From NCBI RefSeq assembly GCF_003841505.1, contig NZ_REGA01000003.1, forward strand, positions 124,001 through 188,000: DNA of 64,000 bases, given 5' to 3'. Position 1 is the stretch's first letter, and each line of letters opens with the position of its first letter. This document shows positions 46,496-54,425 of the stretch, piece by piece. The DNA is from Natrarchaeobius chitinivorans. Its GTDB lineage: Archaea; Halobacteriota; Halobacteria; Halobacteriales; Natrialbaceae. The notes beneath the pieces are model-generated. The model was not told the DNA's origin. It did no database searches and saw nothing but the letters and a program-made list of their open reading frames with translations. Made by a program: the position numbers and the translations under genes.

Positions 46496-47927
46496 CGTGC
46501 TCTAGCGTGACGCCCTCCGGGCCGCGAGAGAGGTACGTTCTGTCGCCGGGTTCGACGAGCAGTTCGCCGTCCTCGACGGCGACTTCGCCGCCAACGATGG
46601 TGTGGGTCGGGAGGCCGGTTAGCTCCTCGCCGTGGAACGTCGAGTAGCGGGGTTCCATGGTGTGATAGAAGTCGTCGTCGACGACCGCGCTCTTCTCGAG
46701 GTCGACGATCACCATGTCGGCGTCCGATCCCTCGGCGATCGCCCCCTTTCGCGGGTACAGCCCCCAGCGCTTTGCGTTGTTCGCCGCACAGACTTCGACG
46801 AGTCGCTCCATGCTGATGCGGTTCTCGTTGACGCCCTCGCTCATCATGACGGGCAGGAAGTACTCGATGCCGTTGTTGTCGCCCGGAATCGCCTCCCAGA
46901 TATCGCCGTGTTTGCCCTCGCCTTTCTCCTTGAACTCGATCTTGTGGGGGCAGTGGTCGGTGCCGAGGTAGTCGACGACGCCGGTCCGAAGGCCCTCCCA
47001 GAGGCGTTTCTTGCTCGCCTCGCCGCGAAGCGGCGGCGAGATTTTCCCCCAGACGCCGAGGTCTTCCTGTTCGTAGGTGTGTGAGAGAAACGCCGGCAAC
47101 GTCTCGGCGTGGAGGTTGACTCCCTTTTGCTGGTAGCGCTCGCAGATGTCGACGCCCTCGCCGGTACTCATGTGGACGACGTAGGCCCGCGAGTCGGTGT
47201 ACTCGGTGAGTTGGCCGATCTGTTCGATCTGCATCGCCTCGGCGACGTTCGGTGAGGCCTCCGTCCAGGCTGGCAGATCGTTTCGCCCCTCCTCCTGGAG
47301 GTCGTTCCGGCGTTCGATCGCGAGGTCCTCGTTTTCGGCGTGGAACATCACGACGCCGCCCGGAATATCGGACACCTCGTCGAGCACCCGAAAGACCCGC
47401 CCCGCATCGGAGTGGTCGATCCCGAGTTCGGGGGAGGCGTGTTTGTACCAGTTGAAAAACACCTTGTACGACCGGACGCCCGCCTCGGCCAGGTCGGGAA
47501 TCTCCTCGACGTGGTGGTCCTGGTGGACGATGGCGTGATACGCGAAGTCGATGTAGGAGTTTTCCTCGCCCGCCCGCCTGAAGAACTCCATATCGGGGAG
47601 ATACGGCTCCTTCTGTAAGAGGAAGTTGACGACGGTCGTGACGCCGCCGTGGATCGCCCCTCGCGTTTCGGTCTCGAAGTCGTGCTCTAACCCCTCGTGG
47701 TACTCGTACTCGTACCGGGAGAGTCCCCAGTGGACGTGGGGATCGATGAAGCCGGGGATCAGGTAGTTCCCGTCGGCATCGATCTCGTGCTCCGCATCGG
47801 GGAGGTTCGATTCGGTCCCGACGCCGACGACGATGCCGTCGTCCGCCGCGACGCCGCCGCTGATCGTCCCCTCCGGCGTGACAACTCGTGCGTTGACTAC
47901 TCGAAGGTCTACGGTCGATTCGACCAT
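46488..47927 (-). CDS. Dihydroorotase-family cyclic amidohydrolase
   Basis: This 479-residue amidohydrolase has the full two-metal set: H64 and H66 (DPHVHWG), likely carboxylated K155 (RSYKVFFNWY), H196 (FHAEN), H252 (VHMSTGEG) and D324 (GTDHCPHK). It is only distantly similar to the island enzyme at 30423. The unusual RYEYEYHEGLEHDFETETRG loop after the first metal motif suggests a different substrate pocket. It forms an operon with the MocA-like gene and lies divergent from the molybdenum hydroxylase genes, so it probably opens a ring after hydroxylation (inference). The annotation could be hydantoinase, dihydropyrimidinase or allantoinase. Confidence 0.88.
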   Translation of the reverse strand: MVESTVDLRVVNARVVTPEGTISGGVAADDGIVVGVGTESNLPDAEHEIDADGNYLIPGFIDPHVHWGLSRYEYEYHEGLEHDFETETRGAIHGGVTTVVNFLLQKEPYLPDMEFFRRAGEENSYIDFAYHAIVHQDHHVEEIPDLAEAGVRSYKVFFNWYKHASPELGIDHSDAGRVFRVLDEVSDIPGGVVMFHAENEDLAIERRNDLQEEGRNDLPAWTEASPNVAEAMQIEQIGQLTEYTDSRAYVVHMSTGEGVDICERYQQKGVNLHAETLPAFLSHTYEQEDLGVWGKISPPLRGEASKKRLWEGLRTGVVDYLGTDHCPHKIEFKEKGEGKHGDIWEAIPGDNNGIEYFLPVMMSEGVNENRISMERLVEVCAANNAKRWGLYPRKGAIAEGSDADMVIVDLEKSAVVDDDFYHTMEPRYSTFHGEELTGLPTHTIVGGEVAVEDGELLVEPGDRTYLSRGPEGVTLEHDG

Positions 47928-48040
47928 ATCCCCTCTCTCTCGGCGATCTACTTGAGTCTAGCCCGTCGTCGCGTCGAGACGTTTCCGCCGCTGTCTCGGC
48001 ACAACGTTTATGCCCCGCTCGAGAGACGTAGTACGTATCC

Positions 48041-48550
48041 ATGAGTACGGATAGCACAGGAGAGTACGACGCTCCCGAACCCAGGGAGATCACCGTCACC
48101 GTCAACGGGGAGTCCGTGACCGCCGCGGTCGAACCCCGATTGAAGCTCTCCGATTTTCTCCGGACCGAGTGTGGTCTCAACGGCGTCCGCGTCGGCTGCG
48201 AGCACGGCGTCTGCGGTGCCTGCACCGTCCAGCAGGACGGTCGGGCGGTAAAGAGCTGTCTCTCGTACGCGGTCCAGGCCGACGGCGCGGAGATCGAGAC
48301 GGTCGAGGGGCTGGCCGACGACGACGGCTCGCTTCACCCCATACAGGAGGCGTTTCACGAGACTCACGCGCTCCAGTGTGGGTTCTGTACGAGCGGCTTC
48401 GTCGTCGCGACGAAGGAACTGCTCGAGGAGAACCCCGATCCGACCCGCGAGGAGATCGAACGCGGGCTCGCGGACAACATCTGTCGGTGTACCGGCTACC
48501 AGAACATCTACGAGGCCGTCGAACGCGCGGCGGCGAAGATGAGGGAGTAA
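48041..48550 (+). CDS. Xanthine dehydrogenase-family 2Fe-2S subunit
   Basis: This 169-residue protein carries two 2Fe-2S clusters. The plant-ferredoxin type ligands are in GCEHGVCGACTV with a fourth Cys in KSCLSYA; the second cluster uses CGFCTSGF and CRCTGYQNI. It passes electrons from the molybdenum centre to FAD. A TATA-like CGTTTATGCC (about 48006-48015) is 27 nt before the ATG. It is followed after 2 bp by the large subunit. Confidence 0.95.
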   Translation: MSTDSTGEYDAPEPREITVTVNGESVTAAVEPRLKLSDFLRTECGLNGVRVGCEHGVCGACTVQQDGRAVKSCLSYAVQADGAEIETVEGLADDDGSLHPIQEAFHETHALQCGFCTSGFVVATKELLEENPDPTREEIERGLADNICRCTGYQNIYEAVERAAAKMRE

Positions 48551-48552
48551 TC

Positions 48553-51039
48553 GTGTCCCAGTCACAGCCGACCGAGGCCGACGCCGAACCGGAGTCGGAG
48601 CCCGAGTCGTTCACCGGCCAGGGGCTCCCCCGCGTCGAGGACCACCGCATCCTGACCGGCGAAGCCGAGTACATCCACGACGTGACGCCGGAGAACTGCC
48701 TGCACATGGCGCTCGTCCGGAGCATGCACGCCCACGCCGAAGTCGTCGACATCGACGCGAGCGAGGCCGAGGACCACCCCGACTGCGAACTGGTGCTCAC
48801 CGCCGAGGATCTCAAGGCGAACTACAATCCGATGCCGACCGGCGTCGGCCGCATCGAAATCGGAGCGAGCGGCGAAGCCGTCGAACTCCCCGAGTGGTCG
48901 CTGGCGGACGAAAAGGTGCGGTTCGTCGGCGAGCCAGTCGCGCTGGTCGTCGCCTCGAACCGGTACGCGGCCGAAGACGTCGCCGACCTCGTGACCGTCG
49001 AGTACGACACTCTCGAGGCCGTCGCGGACGGGATGGCCGCCCGCGAAGACGAGGTGGTCGTCCACGAGTCGATCGGGACGAACGTCGTCGACCACGAACG
49101 CATCGAGTTCGGCGACCCCGAGACGGCGTTCGAGGACGCCGATCACGTCGTCTCCGGCGAGTATTCGTGGGGGCGCATCTCCGGTGTCCCCCTCGAGACC
49201 GCAGGCGTCGTCGCGACGTACGACGAGGAGACGGACAGCTTCGACGTCGACTGCAACATCCAGTTGCACACGCTCGTCGACGACACGATCTACGAGACGC
49301 TCGGCTACGACGCCGACGACGTCCGGGTGAACGTACCCGCGGACGTCGGCGGGAGCTACGGGACGAAGATCGCCATCCACCGCTATTGCTGTCTGGCCGC
49401 GATGGCGAGCCAGCAGTTGAATCGCCCGGTCAAGTTCGAGGAGGACCGCATCGAGAACCTCCAGGGCGGCGACGTACACTCCTCGGACCGCGAGTACGAG
49501 ATCCGAATGGCCGTCGACGACGATGGAACGATGCGAGGGCTCGACGTCTGGTTCGTCGACGACTTCGGCGCGTTCCCCCGATATCCGATCAATCAGGTGC
49601 TGAAGCCGCTGTCCGTGGTGACGAACTCCTACGTGATCGACGACGTCGCCTACGAGTACGACCTCGTCCTCACCAACAAGACCTCACAGACCGCCTACCG
49701 CGGCTTCGGCGTCGATCCCCACATCTACGCCCTCGAGATGGTCGTCGATGCGGCGGCCAGGGAGATCGGGATGGACCCGACCGAGTTCCGCCGTCGAAAC
49801 CTGATCACGCCGGATCAGATGCCCTACACCCTCCCCTCGAAGAACGTCTACGACTCCGGGGACTACCCCGCGACGCTCGATCGAATCGAGGAGATCATCG
49901 AGGACGAACGCGACGGCGGGCTGCTCGATCCCGACGTCGTCGCCGAAAAGCGCGAGGAGGGCAAGTACCGCGGCGTCCAGACGAGCGTCATCATCGAACC
50001 CGGCGTCAGCGGCTCCGACTGGACCGACCGACAGCGGTCCAACCGCGAAGCGCTCGAGAGCAGGTCGCGCGAGGAGGTCGACGAACTGCCCGAACACCTG
50101 CGCGCCGAACTCCGCGAGGACGGCACCGTCCGCGCGTATCTGGCGACCGACTCGTCCGGGCAGGGCCACCAGACGCTCGTCTCACAGCTGCTCGCAGACG
50201 AACTCGAGATCCTGCCCAGCGAGATCGACGTCGACTACCTCGACAGCGTCGACGCCCCGACGGAGTACGGCAGCGCCGCCTCGCGAATGGCGGTCATGCT
50301 CTCGGGCGCGACGGTCGGTCTCGCGGAACGGCTCGTCGAACGCGCCGAGGAACTCGCGGCCGACCACTGGGACGTCCCGGCCGACGACGTCTCCTACCGG
50401 GACGGGACCGTCGAGTTGATCGACGGCAGCGATTCGCTCTCGCTCGCCGACCTCGCGGAACTCGACGCCGAGCGCGACGAGCGACTGACCCGCGTGAGCT
50501 ACAACTACGACCATCCGGCCCTCGAACACGAGGAGTTCGACGAGGCGTTCCGCCGGAAGTTCCCGGTCTACCCGACCGCCGCGTTCGGCGCGAACGCGCC
50601 TATCGTCGAGGTCGACGTCGGGACCGGCGAGGTCGAGATCCTTAAATTCCACACGGTCCGGGACTGTGGAACCATGCTCAACCCGACCATCGTCGAGGGG
50701 CAGGCCCACGGCGGCATCGCCCAGGGAGTCGGCGCGGCCCTGCTGGAGGAGTTCGGCTACGAGGCCGACGGCCAGCCCCAGGCGATCACGCTGTTCGATT
50801 ACCTCCTGCCCTCGATCGAGACCGTTCCCGAGATCGAGATGGAACACACCGAGACGCCGTCGCCGTACACCGAGACGGGCGCGAAAGGCGTCGGCGAGGG
50901 CGGGATGATCGACGCACCGGCGAGCATCGCCACGTCCATCAACGCCGCCCTCGAGCCGCTATCGCTCGACGAACCTGCGGACCGGATCCCGGTCGCGCCG
51001 GACCACCTGCGATCGAAGATCCGAGACGCCGAGGAGTAG
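48553..51039 (+). CDS. Xanthine dehydrogenase-family molybdopterin-binding subunit
   Basis: This 828-residue catalytic subunit binds the molybdenum cofactor. Visible features are GEAEYIHDV near the N-terminus, VRFVGEPVALVVA, the cofactor loop QTAYRGFGVDPH and the C-terminal GAKGVGEGGMID with the likely catalytic Glu. The loop reads AYRGFG, as in xanthine-type hydroxylases; the AYRCSF of true carbon monoxide dehydrogenase is absent. The start is the GTG at 48553, 2 bp after the small-subunit stop. It should hydroxylate an N-heterocycle or aldehyde; the substrate is unknown. The FAD subunit is encoded on the other strand at 51760. Confidence 0.92.
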   Translation: MSQSQPTEADAEPESEPESFTGQGLPRVEDHRILTGEAEYIHDVTPENCLHMALVRSMHAHAEVVDIDASEAEDHPDCELVLTAEDLKANYNPMPTGVGRIEIGASGEAVELPEWSLADEKVRFVGEPVALVVASNRYAAEDVADLVTVEYDTLEAVADGMAAREDEVVVHESIGTNVVDHERIEFGDPETAFEDADHVVSGEYSWGRISGVPLETAGVVATYDEETDSFDVDCNIQLHTLVDDTIYETLGYDADDVRVNVPADVGGSYGTKIAIHRYCCLAAMASQQLNRPVKFEEDRIENLQGGDVHSSDREYEIRMAVDDDGTMRGLDVWFVDDFGAFPRYPINQVLKPLSVVTNSYVIDDVAYEYDLVLTNKTSQTAYRGFGVDPHIYALEMVVDAAAREIGMDPTEFRRRNLITPDQMPYTLPSKNVYDSGDYPATLDRIEEIIEDERDGGLLDPDVVAEKREEGKYRGVQTSVIIEPGVSGSDWTDRQRSNREALESRSREEVDELPEHLRAELREDGTVRAYLATDSSGQGHQTLVSQLLADELEILPSEIDVDYLDSVDAPTEYGSAASRMAVMLSGATVGLAERLVERAEELAADHWDVPADDVSYRDGTVELIDGSDSLSLADLAELDAERDERLTRVSYNYDHPALEHEEFDEAFRRKFPVYPTAAFGANAPIVEVDVGTGEVEILKFHTVRDCGTMLNPTIVEGQAHGGIAQGVGAALLEEFGYEADGQPQAITLFDYLLPSIETVPEIEMEHTETPSPYTETGAKGVGEGGMIDAPASIATSINAALEPLSLDEPADRIPVAPDHLRSKIRDAEE

Positions 51040-51133
51040 CCCGGAGTCGAACGTCCGCCATCACCAATCTCGATCGGAGAGGTGCGACGGAAACGAACCT
51101 GTGAGAAAATTCGGCGTCGTTCTCGAGCGGGAC

Positions 51134-51249
51134 TTTAGCGTCCGAGCATCCCGTTTAGCCGTCGATTTCGAGCATCCGGTTCAGAGCCGTCCGAGCGTGA
51201 CGTTCAGCCGTTCGACCGGGGCGTTTAGCCGTCGTTCTCGAGCGTGACG
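51134..51249. repeat. Degenerate tandem copies of the coxG 3' end
   Basis: Five units of 20-26 bp, each starting TTTAG or TTCAG: 51134, 51154, 51180, 51203 and 51224. The last is the true end of the CoxG gene (TTTAGCCGTCGTTCTCGAGC then GTGACG). The others are diverged copies of it placed just beyond the stop codon. Confidence 0.7.
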
Positions 51250-51731
51250 TCCTCGGGTGCGGCCTCGAGTTCGGCGGTCGCCTCGACGCCCTCGTCCGCT
51301 TTCTCCTGTAGGTCCGCGAAGAACTTCTTTACGAGTCGGTTCGTGACGCTTTTGAGCGCGCGGCCACCGAGGCTCGCGATCGTCCCCGAGACGTCGGCAG
51401 TCGCCGACCAGACGACGGTCGTTCCGCCGTCGTCGGTCTCCCGTAACTCCATCTCGGCGGTCGTCTCGAACTCGTTTCGAGGGGCGTGACCGACGGCCTG
51501 CATCTCGAGGACGTCCGGCCGGTCGGCACGCGTGACGACGACGTCGACGTCGAACTCGGGTTTGACGCTCCCGACGCCGACGGCGAGTACCGCTTCGATC
51601 TCGTGAGGTGACTCGAGGGTCATCTCCTTACAGCCCGGTGCACACTCGGCAAGCACGTCAGTGTCCGTAAAGTACGGCCAGAGTTCGTCGGGCGACTGTT
51701 CCATCTCGTTTTCGCCGGTAAATTCTAACAT
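51225..51731 (-). CDS. coxG: CoxG-like SRPBCC protein
   Basis: This 168-residue SRPBCC-fold protein matches the CoxG (carbon monoxide dehydrogenase subunit G) family, with FTGENEMEQSPDELWPYFTD, AECAPGCKEM and the C-terminal GGRALKSVTNRLVKKFFADL. CoxG proteins accompany molybdenum hydroxylases and may help attach them to the membrane. The ATG at 51731 is chosen at the start of the domain. It lies 28 bp after the FAD subunit in the same operon. Confidence 0.88.
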   Translation of the reverse strand: MLEFTGENEMEQSPDELWPYFTDTDVLAECAPGCKEMTLESPHEIEAVLAVGVGSVKPEFDVDVVVTRADRPDVLEMQAVGHAPRNEFETTAEMELRETDDGGTTVVWSATADVSGTIASLGGRALKSVTNRLVKKFFADLQEKADEGVEATAELEAAPEDVTLENDG

Positions 51732-51759
51732 TGGATTTCGGGTTCGACGGCAGAGACCG

Positions 51760-52653
51760 TCATTGCGTCTCGATCGCGCGTTCGTAGGACGTTTCGAGCG
51801 AGCGTTTGGCGTACTCGCCGGCCACTTCCTCTTTGTACTCCCGATCCGCGTGCATCTCGCCTTCCGGCTTGACCGCGGCCGTGACGAGTGTTGTGGCTTC
51901 CTCGAGGCCCGCATCTGAGAGCGGTTCACCGACCAGGGCCTCCTCCGCGTCCGGCACGCGGAGGGGAACGTCGGCGGCGTTTGCCAGCGCGATCCGGACG
52001 TCTTCGAGGACGGGGTCGTCGGCGTCCGGATCGTCGACCCTGATCGCGGTCGCCGCGCTGACGGTCGGCCAGGTCTGTGCTGCACGCTTGAGTTCGAGAA
52101 ACGCCATGCCCGTTCGAGCGGGCGGGAACGGATCGGTCGGCACCGAGACGGACTCGATCAGTTCGTCCTCGCGGAGGTCCGTGAACATGTACGCGATGAA
52201 GTACTCGTCAGCGGGGACGTCTCGGCTGCCGTCGCCAGAGCGCAGGTGGAGGGTTCCCTCGAGGGCGACCAGCGCCGCGGGATAGTTTCCAGCAGGGTCC
52301 GCCTCACCGATACTGCCGCCGATCGTTCCCCGGTTTCGAACCGCGGGACCGGCGATCTGGGCCGCCGCTTCGGGGAGCATCGGCAGGCGTTCCGCGAGCA
52401 GGTCCGACCGCTCGAGGGTCCGGTGGCGGGTCATCGCGCCGATCCGAACCTCGTCGTCGGTCTCCTCGACGTACGCGAGGTCGTCGACGCCGTTCAGATC
52501 GACGAGATGGTCGGGCGTCGCCAGCCGGTTCGCCATCACGATACCGAGCGACTGGTTGCCGGCGAGGAGTTCGGCCTCCTCGAGTTCCACGAGCAACTCG
52601 AGGACCTCCTCGAGTGACTCCGGCCGGTGGTGGGTAAACGGCGCCGGTTTCAT
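51760..52653 (-). CDS. Xanthine dehydrogenase-family FAD subunit
   Basis: This 297-residue protein binds FAD and passes electrons onward from the 2Fe-2S subunit. Motifs are LLAGNQSLGIVMANRL (the first FAD loop), the RNRGTIGGSIGEADPAGNYPA signature at about residues 105-125 and a C-terminal CO_deh_flav_C domain. Unlike the usual M-S-L operon order, it is encoded convergently to the other two subunits, with coxG behind it. The start region faces the cyclase gene across two 13-bp palindromes. Confidence 0.92.
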   Translation of the reverse strand: MKPAPFTHHRPESLEEVLELLVELEEAELLAGNQSLGIVMANRLATPDHLVDLNGVDDLAYVEETDDEVRIGAMTRHRTLERSDLLAERLPMLPEAAAQIAGPAVRNRGTIGGSIGEADPAGNYPAALVALEGTLHLRSGDGSRDVPADEYFIAYMFTDLREDELIESVSVPTDPFPPARTGMAFLELKRAAQTWPTVSAATAIRVDDPDADDPVLEDVRIALANAADVPLRVPDAEEALVGEPLSDAGLEEATTLVTAAVKPEGEMHADREYKEEVAGEYAKRSLETSYERAIETQ

Positions 52654-52794
52654 GGACTCGGGGCGTGAGAGCGTGCGAATTCGAGAGGGGCCAGCCGACG
52701 GATGGCCCGGGAACGGTGCCGGTGATTGGTATGGAGAGTCATGGGTCGTTCACACAGACACCATATGAGTTTCCCAACCGTACTAATAAATGTT

Positions 52795-52829
52795 GGTCAC
52801 TGTGACCGGCGATCGTGGTCACCGTGACC
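52795..52829. promoter_or_regulatory. Twin 13-bp palindromes, operator pair
   Basis: GGTCACTGTGACC (52795-52807) and GGTCACCGTGACC (52817-52829). Each is a perfect palindrome around its central base and they are 22 bp apart, two DNA helix turns. They lie between the divergent FAD-subunit and cyclase genes, 78 bp before the cyclase start, so one protein could control both units. Confidence 0.75.
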
Positions 52830-52906
52830 GGGAATCGGTTCGATGGGGCGGCCGGTTCGACCGTCGCGCCACGTAGGTTTAAGTGAGCGGCCGAGAATTG
52901 ACGTTT

Positions 52907-53671
52907 ATGCTCGATGGCTACGAGATGTACGACCTGACACAGCCGTGGTCGCAGGATACGCCGGCGTGGCCGACCTACGATAATCCCAAGGTGTGGTACG
53001 AAAAGAGCCTCGACACCGAGAAGGTAAACGGACAGAAGATCGAGTTCATGAACCACACCGGCACCCACCTCGACGGCGAGAAACACTTCGTCGCCAGCGG
53101 ACGGGACATCGAATCCGTGGGGCTGGACGAACTCGTCGGGGACGCCGTCGTCGCGGACATCTCCGAGAAGGTCGGCGACTACGACGTCTACACGAGCGAC
53201 ATGATTGAGGACGTCTGTGACGTCCAGGAGGGAGACATCCTGTTCGTCCATACGGGCTATCAGGAGTACGCCTGGCACAGGGAGAACGCGGATCCACACC
53301 GGTTTTTCTGTAAACATCCCGGTCCGAACGCGGAGTTTGCAGAGTGGTGTAAAGAGATGGATCTCAACTACCTGATCCTCGACTGCGGGAGCGCGGATCA
53401 CCCGATGAACACTGTCGTCCGCGACATTCGACCGGAACTCGCGGCGGAGGCGAGAGACCATCTCGGCGTCGACGACCTGGACGAGATCTTCCCGCCGGAG
53501 GGGTACCAGCTGATGCACACCGAACTCTTCCCGGAGGGTATCATCCACGTCGAGAACGCCCAGGTTCCCGAGACACTGCTGAACGAGCGCGTCCAGATCG
53601 GCACCTTCCCGTGGCGATTCCGGGGCGGGGAATCGAGCGTCTGTCGGTGCGTCGCTTTCGAAAAGCAGTAA
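52907..53671 (+). CDS. Cyclase family protein (kynurenine formamidase-like)
   Basis: This 254-residue protein belongs to PF04199, metal-dependent amide hydrolases that include kynurenine formamidase and related ring or amide-opening enzymes. The signature HTGTHLDGEKH is at residues 50-60. The TATA-like GTTTAAGT (52876-52883) predicts transcription starting at about 52905, so the ATG at 52907 is preferred over a GTG at 52883. Its place beside the molybdenum hydroxylase suggests it cleaves an amide in the same pathway (inference). Confidence 0.88.
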   Translation: MLDGYEMYDLTQPWSQDTPAWPTYDNPKVWYEKSLDTEKVNGQKIEFMNHTGTHLDGEKHFVASGRDIESVGLDELVGDAVVADISEKVGDYDVYTSDMIEDVCDVQEGDILFVHTGYQEYAWHRENADPHRFFCKHPGPNAEFAEWCKEMDLNYLILDCGSADHPMNTVVRDIRPELAAEARDHLGVDDLDEIFPPEGYQLMHTELFPEGIIHVENAQVPETLLNERVQIGTFPWRFRGGESSVCRCVAFEKQ

Positions 53672-53711
53672 TCGACTCCCTCTTCGGCGTGCGACGATAT
53701 CTCGCCGGAAG

Positions 53712-54137
53712 TCAACGCACGACGAGCACAGGAATCGGCGATCGGCGTGCGACTTTTTCGGCGACGCTGCCCAGTAGCACCCGCGCGACACCGTCACGGC
53801 CGTGGCTACCGATGACGACCATATCGTAATCGCCATCCTCGGCACGGTTGACGATCAACCTGTCGGGCCGACCGCGTCCGCGTTCGGTCTCGATCGTGAC
53901 ACCCTGCTTTTTGGCGCGACGACGGGCCGCCTCGAGGAGGTCCTCCGAGTGTTCGAGTTCGGGTTCGTCGTCCGGGACGTCGCCGGTCATTCCGGAGAAC
54001 GTCCCGAGATCCCCCTGTCCCGCCTCGATCGCGTGAAACGCCGTGATCTGTGCGTCGGGGAACGTTTCAACCGCGTACTCGAGTGCGTCTTTGGACCGAT
54101 CCGAGCCGTCGACTGGTACCAGAACTCGTTCGACCAT
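53712..54137 (-). CDS. Universal stress protein (UspA family)
   Basis: This 141-residue single-domain UspA protein begins VERVLVPVDGSDRSKDALEY and ends with the ATP-binding type motif VVIGSHGRDGVARVLLGSVA, typical of nucleotide-binding members. A TATA-like AAAGTATATG (minus strand, 54161-54170) predicts transcription starting near 54138, supporting the ATG at 54137 over that at 54146. Palindrome copy E lies just upstream. Confidence 0.93.
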   Translation of the reverse strand: MVERVLVPVDGSDRSKDALEYAVETFPDAQITAFHAIEAGQGDLGTFSGMTGDVPDDEPELEHSEDLLEAARRRAKKQGVTIETERGRGRPDRLIVNRAEDGDYDMVVIGSHGRDGVARVLLGSVAEKVARRSPIPVLVVR

Positions 54138-54185
54138 AGCTGACATTTGACGTAGAGAAACATATACTTTGGCCAGCCGTTGGCG

Positions 54186-54270
54186 TGATACGGTTTACTG
54201 TAGCGATTTACCGGTGAGACCGCGACCCGGGCGGCGGTCTCACCGGAAACGATCTACAGTAAACCGTATG
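54186..54270. repeat. Family-1 palindromic element, copy E
   Basis: It begins TGATACGGTTTACTGTAG and ends CTACAGTAAACCGTATG, the cleanest inverted ends of the family (17 nt with one or two mismatches). The inner arms ACCGGTGAGACC and GGTCTCACCGG pair. It lies 16 bp beyond the TATA box of the uspA gene, on its upstream side. Confidence 0.88.
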
Positions 54271-54342
54271 AGTGACCGGTCGTCTCGAGTCGAGTTTTTC
54301 GCCGAGTCACCGCTCGATATCGCCGTTCGTCGATACCCGTTT

Positions 54343-54425
54343 CATACGGTTTGCTATGACTGATTGCCGGTCGATCACCCACCGTTGTACGATCGACCGG
54401 TAAAGACTCATAGCAGACCGTATCA
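54343..54425. repeat. Family-1 palindromic element, copy F
   Basis: It begins CATACGGTTTGCTATGA and ends TCATAGCAGACCGTATCA; inner arms TGCCGGTCGATC and GATCGACCGGTA pair. On the minus strand its end TGATACGG supplies the TGA stop (54423-54425) of the CocE-type gene. Copy E lies 72 bp away, giving a tandem pair of hairpins between this gene and uspA. Confidence 0.85.

Noticed and set aside
45856-48225. A 789-codon minus-strand frame across the MocA-like and amidohydrolase genes
   Set aside because: It is Arg/Pro/Ser-rich and out of frame with two genes that have complete catalytic motifs.
48041-52653. Aerobic carbon monoxide dehydrogenase
   Set aside because: The large subunit lacks the AYRCSF active-site loop with its essential Cys; it has the AYRGFG loop of xanthine-type hydroxylases.
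53689-53759. A possible further family-2 element after the cyclase gene
   Set aside because: Much of the match is coding sequence for the end of the UspA protein, and the terminal repeats are absent.
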